In this document: piece by piece, positions 34,455-41,937 of the stretch | Layout: every line of letters begins with the position of its first letter | Numbering within the stretch: the first letter of the stretch is position 1 | Assembly (NCBI GenBank): GCA_017550685.1 | Contig: JAFZOJ010000141.1 | Location: forward strand, 37,198-101,197 | Direction of reading: 5' to 3' | Origin: Treponema sp. | Lineage (GTDB): Bacteria > Spirochaetota > Spirochaetia > Treponematales > Treponemataceae | DNA length: 64,000 nucleotides | Program-made: the position numbers and the translations under genes | The notes under the pieces: generated by a model | Told to the model about the DNA's origin: nothing | Databases searched by the model: none | Seen by the model: only the letters and a program-made list of their open reading frames with translations

Positions 34455-35381
34455 ATGGACCTTCTTAAAGTTAAAAATCCAAGAAAAAGACAGAGAATAA
34501 CAGATTTTCTTCTTATTACTCCGTTCCTTCTTCTCATTCTTGTTTTTTCTTATTATCCATTATACGGCTGGGTATATGCTTTTTTTGATTACAAGCCTCC
34601 ATTCCCGTTGTCCTGGGATAAGTTTGTAGGCTTTAAGTGGTTTATATCCATGGTAGAAAATCCTGTAAAGCTTAAAAAACTTCTTCAGGTACTTACAAAC
34701 ACATTTGCCATGAGCGGACTTAGTCTTTTGTTCTCATGGTTTCCTATGATTTTCGCTGTATTCTTAAACGAAATTCAATCTGTTCCTTTTAAAAAATTTG
34801 TTCAGACAGTAACAACACTTCCTAACTTTATAAGCTGGGTTCTGGTATATGCAATTGCATACAGCGTATTCAACAGTACAGGTGCTGTAAACAGTGTGCT
34901 CATGCGAATGGGTGTTATTGAAGAACCTGTAATGTTCCTTCAATCGGCAAGTCATGTCTGGTTTAAGCAGTGGCTCTGGCTTACGTGGAAAAACGCGGGT
35001 TGGGCGGCCATTATGTATATTGCGGCAATCACAAGTATTGATGATTCGCTTATGGAAGCAGCCATGATTGATGGTGCTTCGCGTATGCAGAGAATCTGGC
35101 ACATTACAATTCCTAGCATTCTTCCTACTTACTTTGTACTTGTAATGATGAGTCTTGCAAACTTCCTTTCTAACGGTATGGAGCAGTACTTTGTATTTGC
35201 CAATTCCTTTAACAAAGCCAAAATCGAAGTTCTTGACCTTTACGTTTACAACCTTGCTATGGGTTCAGGTGGTTACTCGCTTTCTACAGCAATAAGTATT
35301 CTTAAAACTTTTGTAAGTATCATTTTATTGTGGGCTACAAATGTCGTTTCTAAAAAACTCCGTGGTGAGACACTTATATAG
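34455..35381 (+). CDS. ABC transporter permease, LplB/YtcP type
   Basis: A 308-residue inner-membrane permease with six predicted spans. The EAA cytoplasmic loop that contacts the ATPase is EAAMIDGASRMQRIWHITIP near residue 200. The N-terminus (RITDFLLITPFLLLILVFSYYPLYGWVYAFFDY) is characteristic of LplB-type permeases used for oligosaccharides, including pectin fragments in Bacillus. GAGGAA is the ribosome site. A second permease and a lipoprotein follow. The hexuronate genes nearby make a uronate-containing oligosaccharide a reasonable but unproven substrate. Confidence 0.93.
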   Translation: MDLLKVKNPRKRQRITDFLLITPFLLLILVFSYYPLYGWVYAFFDYKPPFPLSWDKFVGFKWFISMVENPVKLKKLLQVLTNTFAMSGLSLLFSWFPMIFAVFLNEIQSVPFKKFVQTVTTLPNFISWVLVYAIAYSVFNSTGAVNSVLMRMGVIEEPVMFLQSASHVWFKQWLWLTWKNAGWAAIMYIAAITSIDDSLMEAAMIDGASRMQRIWHITIPSILPTYFVLVMMSLANFLSNGMEQYFVFANSFNKAKIEVLDLYVYNLAMGSGGYSLSTAISILKTFVSIILLWATNVVSKKLRGETLI

Positions 35382-35395
35382 AGGAGGGTAGAGAA

Positions 35396-36304
35396 ATGGC
35401 AAGTTTACATAAAAAGACACTGGAAGATTATATTATTTCAATTTTGACATATACAATTTACACATTCTTTGCTTTTGTGTGTGTATATCCTTTCTATTAC
35501 ATTCTCATTAACTCTGTTAGTGCCAACGATCTTAGTGAAAGAGGTAAGGTACTTCTTGTTCCTATAAAATTTCACCTTAGCAACTACAAACAGGTTATGA
35601 AGATTAGTGGTCTTGTTACTGCTTTTAAAATTTCAATTCTGCGTACTGTAATAGGAACAATTTTTACTGTAGTTGTTTCTGGCTTTCTTGGCTATATGTT
35701 TACAAAGGATACAGTTTGGAAGCGAAAGTTCTGGTACCGCTTTGTTGTAGCAACAATGTATTTTAATGCAGGTATTATTCCATGGTTTATCACAATGCGT
35801 AACCTGCATCTTACAAATAATTTCTGGGCATATATTTTCCCTGTTGCCGTTCAGCCGTTCTACATAGTTTTGTGTAAGACGTTTGTCGAAAGCATTCCAA
35901 AAGAACTTGAAGAAGCGGCTGTAATTGATGGTGCGGGAACTCTCCAGATTTTCTTTAAGGTTATTATTCCTGTAATCAAGCCTATTATTGCAACTGTTGC
36001 TATCTTTGCTTCTGTTGCTCAGTGGAACTCTTTCCAGGATACCTTGCTGCTGGTTACCGATCCAAAGCTTTATACCCTGCAGTTCACACTGTATCAGTAT
36101 ATAAATCAGGCAAGCTCTCTTAAGGCGCTTGTTAATAACAGTACTTCGGCTGCGGCTATGGCTGCAAGTCTTGCTCATGCTCAGACTGCTACTTCTATCC
36201 GAATGACTGTTTCTGTAATTGTAGTTCTGCCTATTATCTGCGTTTATCCAATTTTCCAGCGTTACTTTACAAAGGGAATTATGATTGGCGCAGTAAAAGG
36301 TTGA
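35396..36304 (+). CDS. ABC transporter permease, YtcP/LplC (CUT1) type
   Basis: The partner permease of 302 residues, with six spans and the EAA loop EAAVIDGAGTLQIFFKVIIP near residue 180. The ending PIFQRYFTKGIMIGAVKG is the typical C-terminus of this family. GAGGAGGG lies just before the ATG, 14 nt after the first permease. No ATPase gene follows, so a shared MsmX/UgpC-type ATPase encoded elsewhere is expected. Confidence 0.94.
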   Translation: MASLHKKTLEDYIISILTYTIYTFFAFVCVYPFYYILINSVSANDLSERGKVLLVPIKFHLSNYKQVMKISGLVTAFKISILRTVIGTIFTVVVSGFLGYMFTKDTVWKRKFWYRFVVATMYFNAGIIPWFITMRNLHLTNNFWAYIFPVAVQPFYIVLCKTFVESIPKELEEAAVIDGAGTLQIFFKVIIPVIKPIIATVAIFASVAQWNSFQDTLLLVTDPKLYTLQFTLYQYINQASSLKALVNNSTSAAAMAASLAHAQTATSIRMTVSVIVVLPIICVYPIFQRYFTKGIMIGAVKG

Positions 36305-36331
36305 TATAAAAAAAATAAGGAGGAAATCAAA

Positions 36332-38038
36332 GTGAAAAAAGGAAGAATTATTTCTATTATCACAATGATCGCTGTTTCTGCTGCTTTATTGTGCAGTTGT
36401 GGAAACGGCAAAAAGGCTTCAACAGTTGCTGATGACAATTCACCAATGACTATTGAAATTTTCGACGTTGCAGCAAACTATCAGGGTATGCAGACTGGTT
36501 GGTTCGCAAAGGTTGTTAAGGATAAATTTAATATCGAACTTAACATCATTGCTCCACAGGTTGCAGGTGATTCTATCTATCAGCTCCGCTCAAGCTCTGG
36601 AAACCTTGGTGATATTGTTCTTCTTGAATCAACACAGTTCCAGGATTGTCTTGAAGCTGGATTGATTAAGGATATCAGCGACAAGATCACAGGCTGCTCA
36701 AATCTTATGAAATTTGACAAGCAGATTAAGGCTTTGAACTCTGGACTTCCAGGAAACTCTGCTGGCAAATATTATGGTATTCCAACAGAAATGATGGATA
36801 CTTCTCCAACATCTTTCACACAGGAAAGAATCTATTCTCTTCCACAGTTGCGCTGGGATTTGTACAACAAGATTGGTGCTCCGGAACTCAACAACCTTGA
36901 TGATCTTTTGAAGGCATTTGTTGAACTCCGCAAGGTACACCCAACAAACGATAATGGTGATCCGGCTTATCCACTTTCACTCTGGCCTGATTGGGACGGT
37001 GGTGACGGTATGATTGGTATTGCCAACGTAGTACAGCTTACAACATGGTATGGTGAAAAGATTAAGGGTTCTGCAATCCTCAAGTCAGATGGAAAAACTT
37101 TCTACCCACTTACAGAAAAATCAGGTACATACTACAAGATGCTTAAATTCTTGAACGACGCTTACAGACTCAAGGTAGTTGACCCAGATTCTGGTACACA
37201 GGACTGGAACTCAGTTTGTTCAAAGATTTCTAATGGTCAGGTAGACTTTATCTGGTACACATGGGAAATTGGTTTCTGGAATACATCTGATCGTCTTGCT
37301 AACGGATCTGCATTCTGCTTTATCCCTGTTAAAGATCAGAACTACTACACAGATTCAGATGCTTACTACGGAAGCGGACGTGTATTTGGTGTAGGTTCAA
37401 AGGTTGATGATGCTAAGTATGCACGCATTATGAAGTTCCTTGACTGGTATGCTTCTCCAGAGGGAGCTATGTTCCAGCACAACGGTATCGAAGGCTTTAA
37501 CTACAAGAAGGGCGATGATGGAAGACTTGTACAGATGAACGACAATGCTCTTATGGATAACCTTACAGTTCCTGCTGAATTTGGTGGCGGTGGATACAGC
37601 GATGGTAACAACGCTATTAACCAGTGGATTGTTAACTCTATGTGTACAAACCCTCTTACCGGTGAAATTTTTGCAACACAGTACTGGTCTACATACAAAG
37701 AGAAGAACATGACTCAGATGAGAAAAGACTGGGAAAAGAAGTATGATGCAAAGGATGCTACAGACTGGATGACAAAGAACGGAAAGATCGTTGTTAGCCC
37801 ATCTGTATCTGTTGCACTTCCTTCAGACACAGCTGATATTTCTGTAATCCGCAACAGCGTAAACAAGTCTGTTTGTGATGCTTCTTGGCGTATGATTTTT
37901 GCTAAGAATGATGCAGAATTTGACAAGATGTGGGCAGAAATGGTATCAGAAGTAAAGGGCTTCGGTTTCGACGACCTCTACAAGTTTGATACAGAAAAGC
38001 ACACAATCGAAGTTAACGCTAAGTTAGCTGCAAAATAA
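36332..38038 (+). CDS. Sugar ABC transporter substrate-binding lipoprotein (LplA/YtcQ type)
   Basis: A 568-residue extracellular solute-binding protein of the large LplA type. The GTG start is set by AAGGAGG 9 nt upstream. The N-terminus is a lipoprotein signal (KKGRIISIITMIAVSAALLC, then SCGNGKK), with the modified Cys probably in SCG. The mature part begins PMTIEIFDVAANYQGMQTGW and is rich in aromatic residues, as in carbohydrate-binding members. Codon use is biased towards frequently used codons compared with neighbours, which suggests high expression. It is last in the three-gene operon; palindromic repeats follow. Confidence 0.92.
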   Translation: MKKGRIISIITMIAVSAALLCSCGNGKKASTVADDNSPMTIEIFDVAANYQGMQTGWFAKVVKDKFNIELNIIAPQVAGDSIYQLRSSSGNLGDIVLLESTQFQDCLEAGLIKDISDKITGCSNLMKFDKQIKALNSGLPGNSAGKYYGIPTEMMDTSPTSFTQERIYSLPQLRWDLYNKIGAPELNNLDDLLKAFVELRKVHPTNDNGDPAYPLSLWPDWDGGDGMIGIANVVQLTTWYGEKIKGSAILKSDGKTFYPLTEKSGTYYKMLKFLNDAYRLKVVDPDSGTQDWNSVCSKISNGQVDFIWYTWEIGFWNTSDRLANGSAFCFIPVKDQNYYTDSDAYYGSGRVFGVGSKVDDAKYARIMKFLDWYASPEGAMFQHNGIEGFNYKKGDDGRLVQMNDNALMDNLTVPAEFGGGGYSDGNNAINQWIVNSMCTNPLTGEIFATQYWSTYKEKNMTQMRKDWEKKYDAKDATDWMTKNGKIVVSPSVSVALPSDTADISVIRNSVNKSVCDASWRMIFAKNDAEFDKMWAEMVSEVKGFGFDDLYKFDTEKHTIEVNAKLAAK

Positions 38039-38042
38039 TATA

Positions 38043-38130
38043 ATTGCGAGGAGCGCAGCAAGTTTATCCTGAGCCTGTCGAAGGGTGGTAATCCATCTAA
38101 TATCTGGATTGCCGCGCTGCGCTCGCAATG
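38043..38130. repeat. Family-C palindrome with a nested family-A repeat after the binding-protein gene
   Basis: Left arm ATTGCGAGGAGCGCAGC (38043-38059) and right arm GCTGCGCTCGCAAT (38116-38129) enclose a family-A copy CCTGAGCCTGTCGAAGG (38068-38084) and a smaller GGTAATCCA...TGGATTGCC stem. It may act as transcript end of the transporter operon. Confidence 0.7.
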
Positions 38131-38139
38131 ACGATTCCT

Positions 38140-38238
38140 GTCATTACCGGGCTTGCCCCCTATGTCATTACCTGGGATGAGCCTATGTCATTACCGGGCT
38201 TGCCCCCTATGTCATTACCGGGCTTGACCCGGTAATCT
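38140..38238. repeat. Tandem array of family-B palindrome units
   Basis: Four units start with GTCATTACC at 38140, 38164, 38187 and 38211, with period 23-24 nt. The first three end in CCTAT; only the last is a complete palindrome (ACCGGGCTTGACCCGGT). The gap 38039-38296 between two coding regions is thus almost entirely repeat. Confidence 0.8.
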
Positions 38239-38281
38239 TATTTAAAAAAACAATAATTTATTTCAAATATCAATAATTCCA

Positions 38282-38290
38282 TGTTATAAT
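38282..38290 (+). promoter_or_regulatory. Extended -10 promoter of the acyltransferase gene
   Basis: TGTTATAAT ends 6 nt before ATG 38297, identical to the box before the gene at 25134. No ribosome site is present; a leaderless transcript is predicted. Confidence 0.6.
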
Positions 38291-38296
38291 TAACAT

Positions 38297-39499
38297 ATGG
38301 ATCAAAAAGTTAAAGTGGAGAAAAAGGAAAAAGCGGAACACAGACGGCATCAGCGGGTCTGGAACTTCTTCTGGTACATTACCGCTCCTTTTTTCAAGCT
38401 TATTTATTCCTATAAATGTAAAGAAGCTCCCAAAATCAATGGTCCATATCTTGTTATTTCCAATCATACAACCGAATTAGACTGCGTTCTTGTAGGCATG
38501 AGTTTTCGCAAGCAGATGTATTATGTTGCAAGCGAGCATGTTTACCGCAAGGGCTGGGTTTCTAAGCTTTTATACTGGACTTTTGAGCCTATTGCCAAAA
38601 TGAAGGGCTCGTCCGACACCCTTACCGTTATGAAAATTATCCGCAGGCTGCGTGGCGGCTACAATGTCTGCCTTTTTGCCGAAGGAAACCGTTCTTTTGA
38701 TGGAAGAAATTATCCTATTTCCGAGGCTACAGGCAAGCTTGTAAAAATAAGCGGAGCCACTCTTGTTACCTACAGAATCGAAGGCGGCTATTTTATAAAT
38801 CCACGCTGGGGCTTTGGTGTTCGCCGTGGAAAAGCCTATGGCCAGGTTGTAAATATTTACAGCCCCGAGCAGCTGGAGAAAATGTCTGTCCAGGAAATTA
38901 CCCAGGCAATTGTAAACGACACCAAAGAAGATGCCTACGAAAGACAGGCCGCAAATCCCGTAGCTTATACCGGAAAAAACCGCGCCCTTGGAATTGAATG
39001 CGCCTATTGTGTCTGTCCGCGCTGCCGTGCTCTTGGAAAAATCACTTCAAGCGGCAATAAGGTTATGTGTACCGCCTGTGGAAATGAAACTGAGTTTGAT
39101 GTATACGGCAATTTTGATCCTGCGTTTGGAGTTAAAAATACAGAGGAGTGGGAAGACTTACAGAACGAAGAGCTTAAAAAGCTTGCTGCTGCTCCGCGTG
39201 ATGATTCCACTCCTTTCTTTACAGATTCTGATGTCATGCTCAGGACGCTGGATTCAGAGCATAACGAAAAAGAGCTTGGAAACGGGCAGATGGCGCTTTA
39301 TAAAAACAGATTTGAATTTACCCCGCAAAACAGCCAGACCATCAGCCTGACAATAGATGAAATTGCTGAGATGTCTGTTTACAGCCGCAACGGTTTTGTA
39401 TTCAGCGATACAAAAGGAAATCACTACGAAATAAAATCAGTACAGAAAAAATCCCCGCTAAACGTGCGGAAATATATAACAATTTGGAGTAATCTATGA
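38297..39499 (+). CDS. PlsC-like acyltransferase with C-terminal zinc ribbon and extra domain
   Basis: Residues about 20-215 form a lysophosphatidate-acyltransferase-type domain: the catalytic HxxxxD is in VISNHTTELDCVLVG and the glycerolipid motif is FAEGNRSFDG. Residues about 235-275 contain a zinc ribbon, CAYCVCPRCRALG followed by CTACG. The last 100 residues look like a small PH/GRAM-like beta domain (GQMALYKNRFEFTP, ISLTIDEIAEMSVY). Normal PlsC is about 240 residues, so the 400-residue layout is unusual. It probably acts in membrane phospholipid synthesis. Its stop overlaps the gltS start by 4 nt. Confidence 0.85.
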   Translation: MDQKVKVEKKEKAEHRRHQRVWNFFWYITAPFFKLIYSYKCKEAPKINGPYLVISNHTTELDCVLVGMSFRKQMYYVASEHVYRKGWVSKLLYWTFEPIAKMKGSSDTLTVMKIIRRLRGGYNVCLFAEGNRSFDGRNYPISEATGKLVKISGATLVTYRIEGGYFINPRWGFGVRRGKAYGQVVNIYSPEQLEKMSVQEITQAIVNDTKEDAYERQAANPVAYTGKNRALGIECAYCVCPRCRALGKITSSGNKVMCTACGNETEFDVYGNFDPAFGVKNTEEWEDLQNEELKKLAAAPRDDSTPFFTDSDVMLRTLDSEHNEKELGNGQMALYKNRFEFTPQNSQTISLTIDEIAEMSVYSRNGFVFSDTKGNHYEIKSVQKKSPLNVRKYITIWSNL

Positions 39500-40905
39500 A
39501 CTATTCAGCAGAAAACATTGTATTGTGGAGCCCTGTAGTGCAGTTAGGAATTATTGCGCTGCTTGTTCTGGTGTCGAACATTTTAAGGTTAAAGGTGCCT
39601 TTTGTAAAAAAGACGCTCATGCCAACCTCGGTTCTTGCAGGCTTTCTGCTGCTGGGCTTTAAGTATACAGGCCTTTTGGAAATTAATGCCGGCCTTCTTG
39701 ATGCCCTTACTTATCACGGAATTGCTCTCGGCTTTATTGCAATGTCGCTGCGTGTTACAAAAAGTGATTTTTCTCAGGGCGGCAGCGTTCGTACTGCAAT
39801 AAACAGCGGTGCAATGATTGTAAGCTCTTACATGATTCAGGGTGTTGTTGGTCTGCTTATTTCTTTAGGTCTTGCCTATACCATTAAACCTGATTTGTTC
39901 AAGGCTGCCGGAATCCTGCTCCCGATGGGCTTTGGTCAGGGACCGGGCCAGGCAAACAATATCGGTTCAAGCTACGAGGCACTTGGCTTTGCCGGTGGAA
40001 AATCTTATGCGCTTGCAATTGCCGCAACAGGCTTTCTGGTTGCATGTATAATCGGGGTAATCTATCTTAATGTTCAGTCCCGCCGCGGAAAGTTTGAACG
40101 CAAGAATGCAGAAGAAATTTCGGGTTCAGTAACACTCGATACTTTCCAGGATGAAGGCGAAATGCCTATTTCTCAGTCTATAGACCGCCTTTCAATTCAG
40201 GTTGCTCTTATTGCTCTTGTTTATGTATTTACATTTTTTGTGCTCTGGGCCGTAACGAGCCTGCTTGCAAAATTTGCTCCGGGTGCGGCCAATGCACTTT
40301 CACCTATTTTCTGGGGCTTTAATTTTATTTTTGGTTCCCTCTTTGCAGTCCTTACACAAAAGGTTCTTTCACGCTTCCGCAAAATCAGACTGATGAGAAT
40401 GCAGTATCAGAACAATTATCTTTTGAGCCGCATCTCAGGTCTTTTCTTTGACGTAATGATTATCTGCGGAATTGCTTCCATTGATTTTGAAGACCTTCAC
40501 GGACTATGGCTTCCGTTTGCACTTACCTGTATTATTGGTGGTGTTGCAACCTTCCTTCATCTTAAGTTTTTCTGCAAGCGCGTTTACAAGGGCTACGAAG
40601 AAGAAGGCTTTCTTTCTATGTTTGGTATGATGACAGGTACAATCAGCTCGGGAATCCTTCTGGTTCGCGAAATTGACCCTGATTTTAAGACTCCTGCCGC
40701 CAACAATCTTGTTTCCGGAAGTGGTGTAGCCATTGCCTTTGGGGCTCCAATGCTCATTTTGATCAGTATGGCACCTAAATCTGTTGCATCTGTGTTCATT
40801 GTTCTGGCACTTTTAGCTTTGTATTACCTGATTTTATGCGGTATTATGCTTATAAAACGTAAGAACGCTGATAATGCGGGTCAAAATAACACACAAACCG
40901 AATGA
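39496..40905 (+). CDS. gltS: Sodium/glutamate symporter GltS-like
   Basis: A polytopic membrane protein of 469 residues with about 11-12 spans in two inverted halves. The GltS signature is GILLPMGFGQGPGQA (near residue 140), which forms the re-entrant substrate and Na+ loop, and a matching second loop MFGMMTGTISSGILLVRE lies near 375. TLMPTSVLAGFLLLG near residue 38 is also typical. It overlaps the acyltransferase gene (ATGA), with GGAG as ribosome site, so the two are coupled. Confidence 0.88.
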   Translation: MNYSAENIVLWSPVVQLGIIALLVLVSNILRLKVPFVKKTLMPTSVLAGFLLLGFKYTGLLEINAGLLDALTYHGIALGFIAMSLRVTKSDFSQGGSVRTAINSGAMIVSSYMIQGVVGLLISLGLAYTIKPDLFKAAGILLPMGFGQGPGQANNIGSSYEALGFAGGKSYALAIAATGFLVACIIGVIYLNVQSRRGKFERKNAEEISGSVTLDTFQDEGEMPISQSIDRLSIQVALIALVYVFTFFVLWAVTSLLAKFAPGAANALSPIFWGFNFIFGSLFAVLTQKVLSRFRKIRLMRMQYQNNYLLSRISGLFFDVMIICGIASIDFEDLHGLWLPFALTCIIGGVATFLHLKFFCKRVYKGYEEEGFLSMFGMMTGTISSGILLVREIDPDFKTPAANNLVSGSGVAIAFGAPMLILISMAPKSVASVFIVLALLALYYLILCGIMLIKRKNADNAGQNNTQTE

Positions 40906-40914
40906 AAAATGATG

Positions 40915-40935
40915 AGTGTGTTAAAATGACACACT
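40915..40935. promoter_or_regulatory. Inverted repeat after gltS
   Basis: AGTGTGT and ACACACT flank a 7-nt centre. It starts 10 nt after the gltS stop and lies about 130 nt upstream of the sigma-54 promoter, a distance at which enhancer-binding activators often bind. The role is not certain. Confidence 0.4.
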
Positions 40936-40966
40936 GAATACCGCAATTTGTGTAGTTCATCAAAGG

Positions 40967-41012
40967 AAAACGTCATTGCAGTGCTGTAAAGCTCCCCGCA
41001 ATGACGTTTTTT
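40967..41012 (+). terminator. Terminator hairpin between gltS and the sigma-factor gene
   Basis: AAAACGTCATTGC (40967-40979) pairs with GCAATGACGTTTT (40998-41010) and a T-run follows. The arms share GTCATTGC/GCAATGAC with family-C palindromes, so the terminator may derive from that repeat. Confidence 0.75.
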
Positions 41013-41048
41013 CGTTAAAATTCACCTTTTTTCATCAAAAATCATATC

Positions 41049-41065
41049 TTGGCACAAAACTTGCT
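41049..41065 (+). promoter_or_regulatory. Sigma-54 (-24/-12) promoter of the group-2 sigma factor gene
   Basis: TTGGCACAAAACTTGCT matches the sigma-54 consensus TTGGCAC-N5-TTGCT. The invariant GG (41051) and GC (41063) are exactly 12 nt apart, as required. The predicted start is near 41076, which gives a 19-nt leader containing GGAGG before ATG 41095. Confidence 0.8.
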
Positions 41066-41094
41066 ATTACAGTAATGTAATGGAGGCTGATAAT

Positions 41095-41937
41095 ATGAAA
41101 AAGCATGATGATGTTCTTTCAATGTATCTTAAGGACATAAACAAGATACCTCTCTTAACCCGCGAAGAAGAAATTGAACTTTCGCAGAAGGCCAAAAAAG
41201 GTGACAAGCTTGCCCGTGACAAAATGATCAAGGCAAACCTGCGCTTTGTTGTTCGTGTTGCCAAGAAATATCAGAACCGCGGACTGGACCTTACAGATCT
41301 TATAAGCGAAGGTAATATCGGCCTTATCAACGCAATCGAAAAATTTGAACCTGCACGCGGATATCACTTTATTTCGTATGCTGTATGGTGGATTAATCAG
41401 TCTATCCTTAAAGCTTTGAGCGAAAAGAGCCGTGCTATCCGTCTGCCTTTGAATCGTGCCAACGAGCTTGTACGCATTGAATATGCAAGCAATCTTATAA
41501 ACGGAACTTTGTCAGAAGCAGAAGAAGTTGCACAGGTTGCTCAGATGATAAATATGAGTGAATCAAGAGTAAGGGAGCTGCTTGCTATAAGCAACGGACC
41601 TGTTTCTCTGGATGCAAAGGCTTCTTCTTCAGAAAGCGACAACACTGTTGTAGGCGACTACTTTGAAGATCAGACTTATGACCGCCCTGAAGATGCTACT
41701 GTAAACCTTGCACTCAAGGAAGACGTTGCAGGACTTCTTAAGACACTGCGTCCTAACGAAGAAAAGGTTATCCGCCTGCGCTACGGTCTTAACGGCTACA
41801 AGCCTATGTCTTTGCAGGAAATCGGCGAAGAATGTAACCTTACAAAGGAACGTGTACGCCAGATTGAAAAGAAGGCAATCTTCCGTCTTCAAAATCCATC
41901 CAGAATCAAAAAGCTGGAAGGTTATCTTGCGGCTTAA
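41095..41937 (+). CDS. Group-2 sigma-70 family sigma factor (RpoS/RpoD-like)
   Basis: A 280-residue RNA polymerase sigma factor with regions 1.2 (MYLKDINKIPLLTREEEIEL), 2 (ANLRFVVRVAKKYQNRG, LDLTDLISEGNIGLINAIEKF, YAVWWINQSILKAL), 3 and 4 (VIRLRYGLNG, MSLQEIGEECNLTKERVRQIE). It lacks region 1.1 and the non-conserved insert of the primary sigma factor, so it is an alternative, RpoS-like member. ATG 41095 is chosen over ATG 41080 because GGAGG is 8 nt upstream and the sigma-54 promoter would give ATG 41080 only about 4 nt of leader. The gene stop abuts the convergent recG stop with no terminator between. Confidence 0.92.
   Translation: MKKHDDVLSMYLKDINKIPLLTREEEIELSQKAKKGDKLARDKMIKANLRFVVRVAKKYQNRGLDLTDLISEGNIGLINAIEKFEPARGYHFISYAVWWINQSILKALSEKSRAIRLPLNRANELVRIEYASNLINGTLSEAEEVAQVAQMINMSESRVRELLAISNGPVSLDAKASSSESDNTVVGDYFEDQTYDRPEDATVNLALKEDVAGLLKTLRPNEEKVIRLRYGLNGYKPMSLQEIGEECNLTKERVRQIEKKAIFRLQNPSRIKKLEGYLAA

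Noticed and set aside
38140..38238. CRISPR-like array
   Set aside because: The units are contiguous, with no unique spacers, and no cas genes are near; it is a tandem copy of a palindromic element.
41095..41937. Primary sigma factor RpoD
   Set aside because: At 280 residues it lacks region 1.1 and the long non-conserved region, and a sigma-54 promoter is unsuited to a housekeeping sigma factor.
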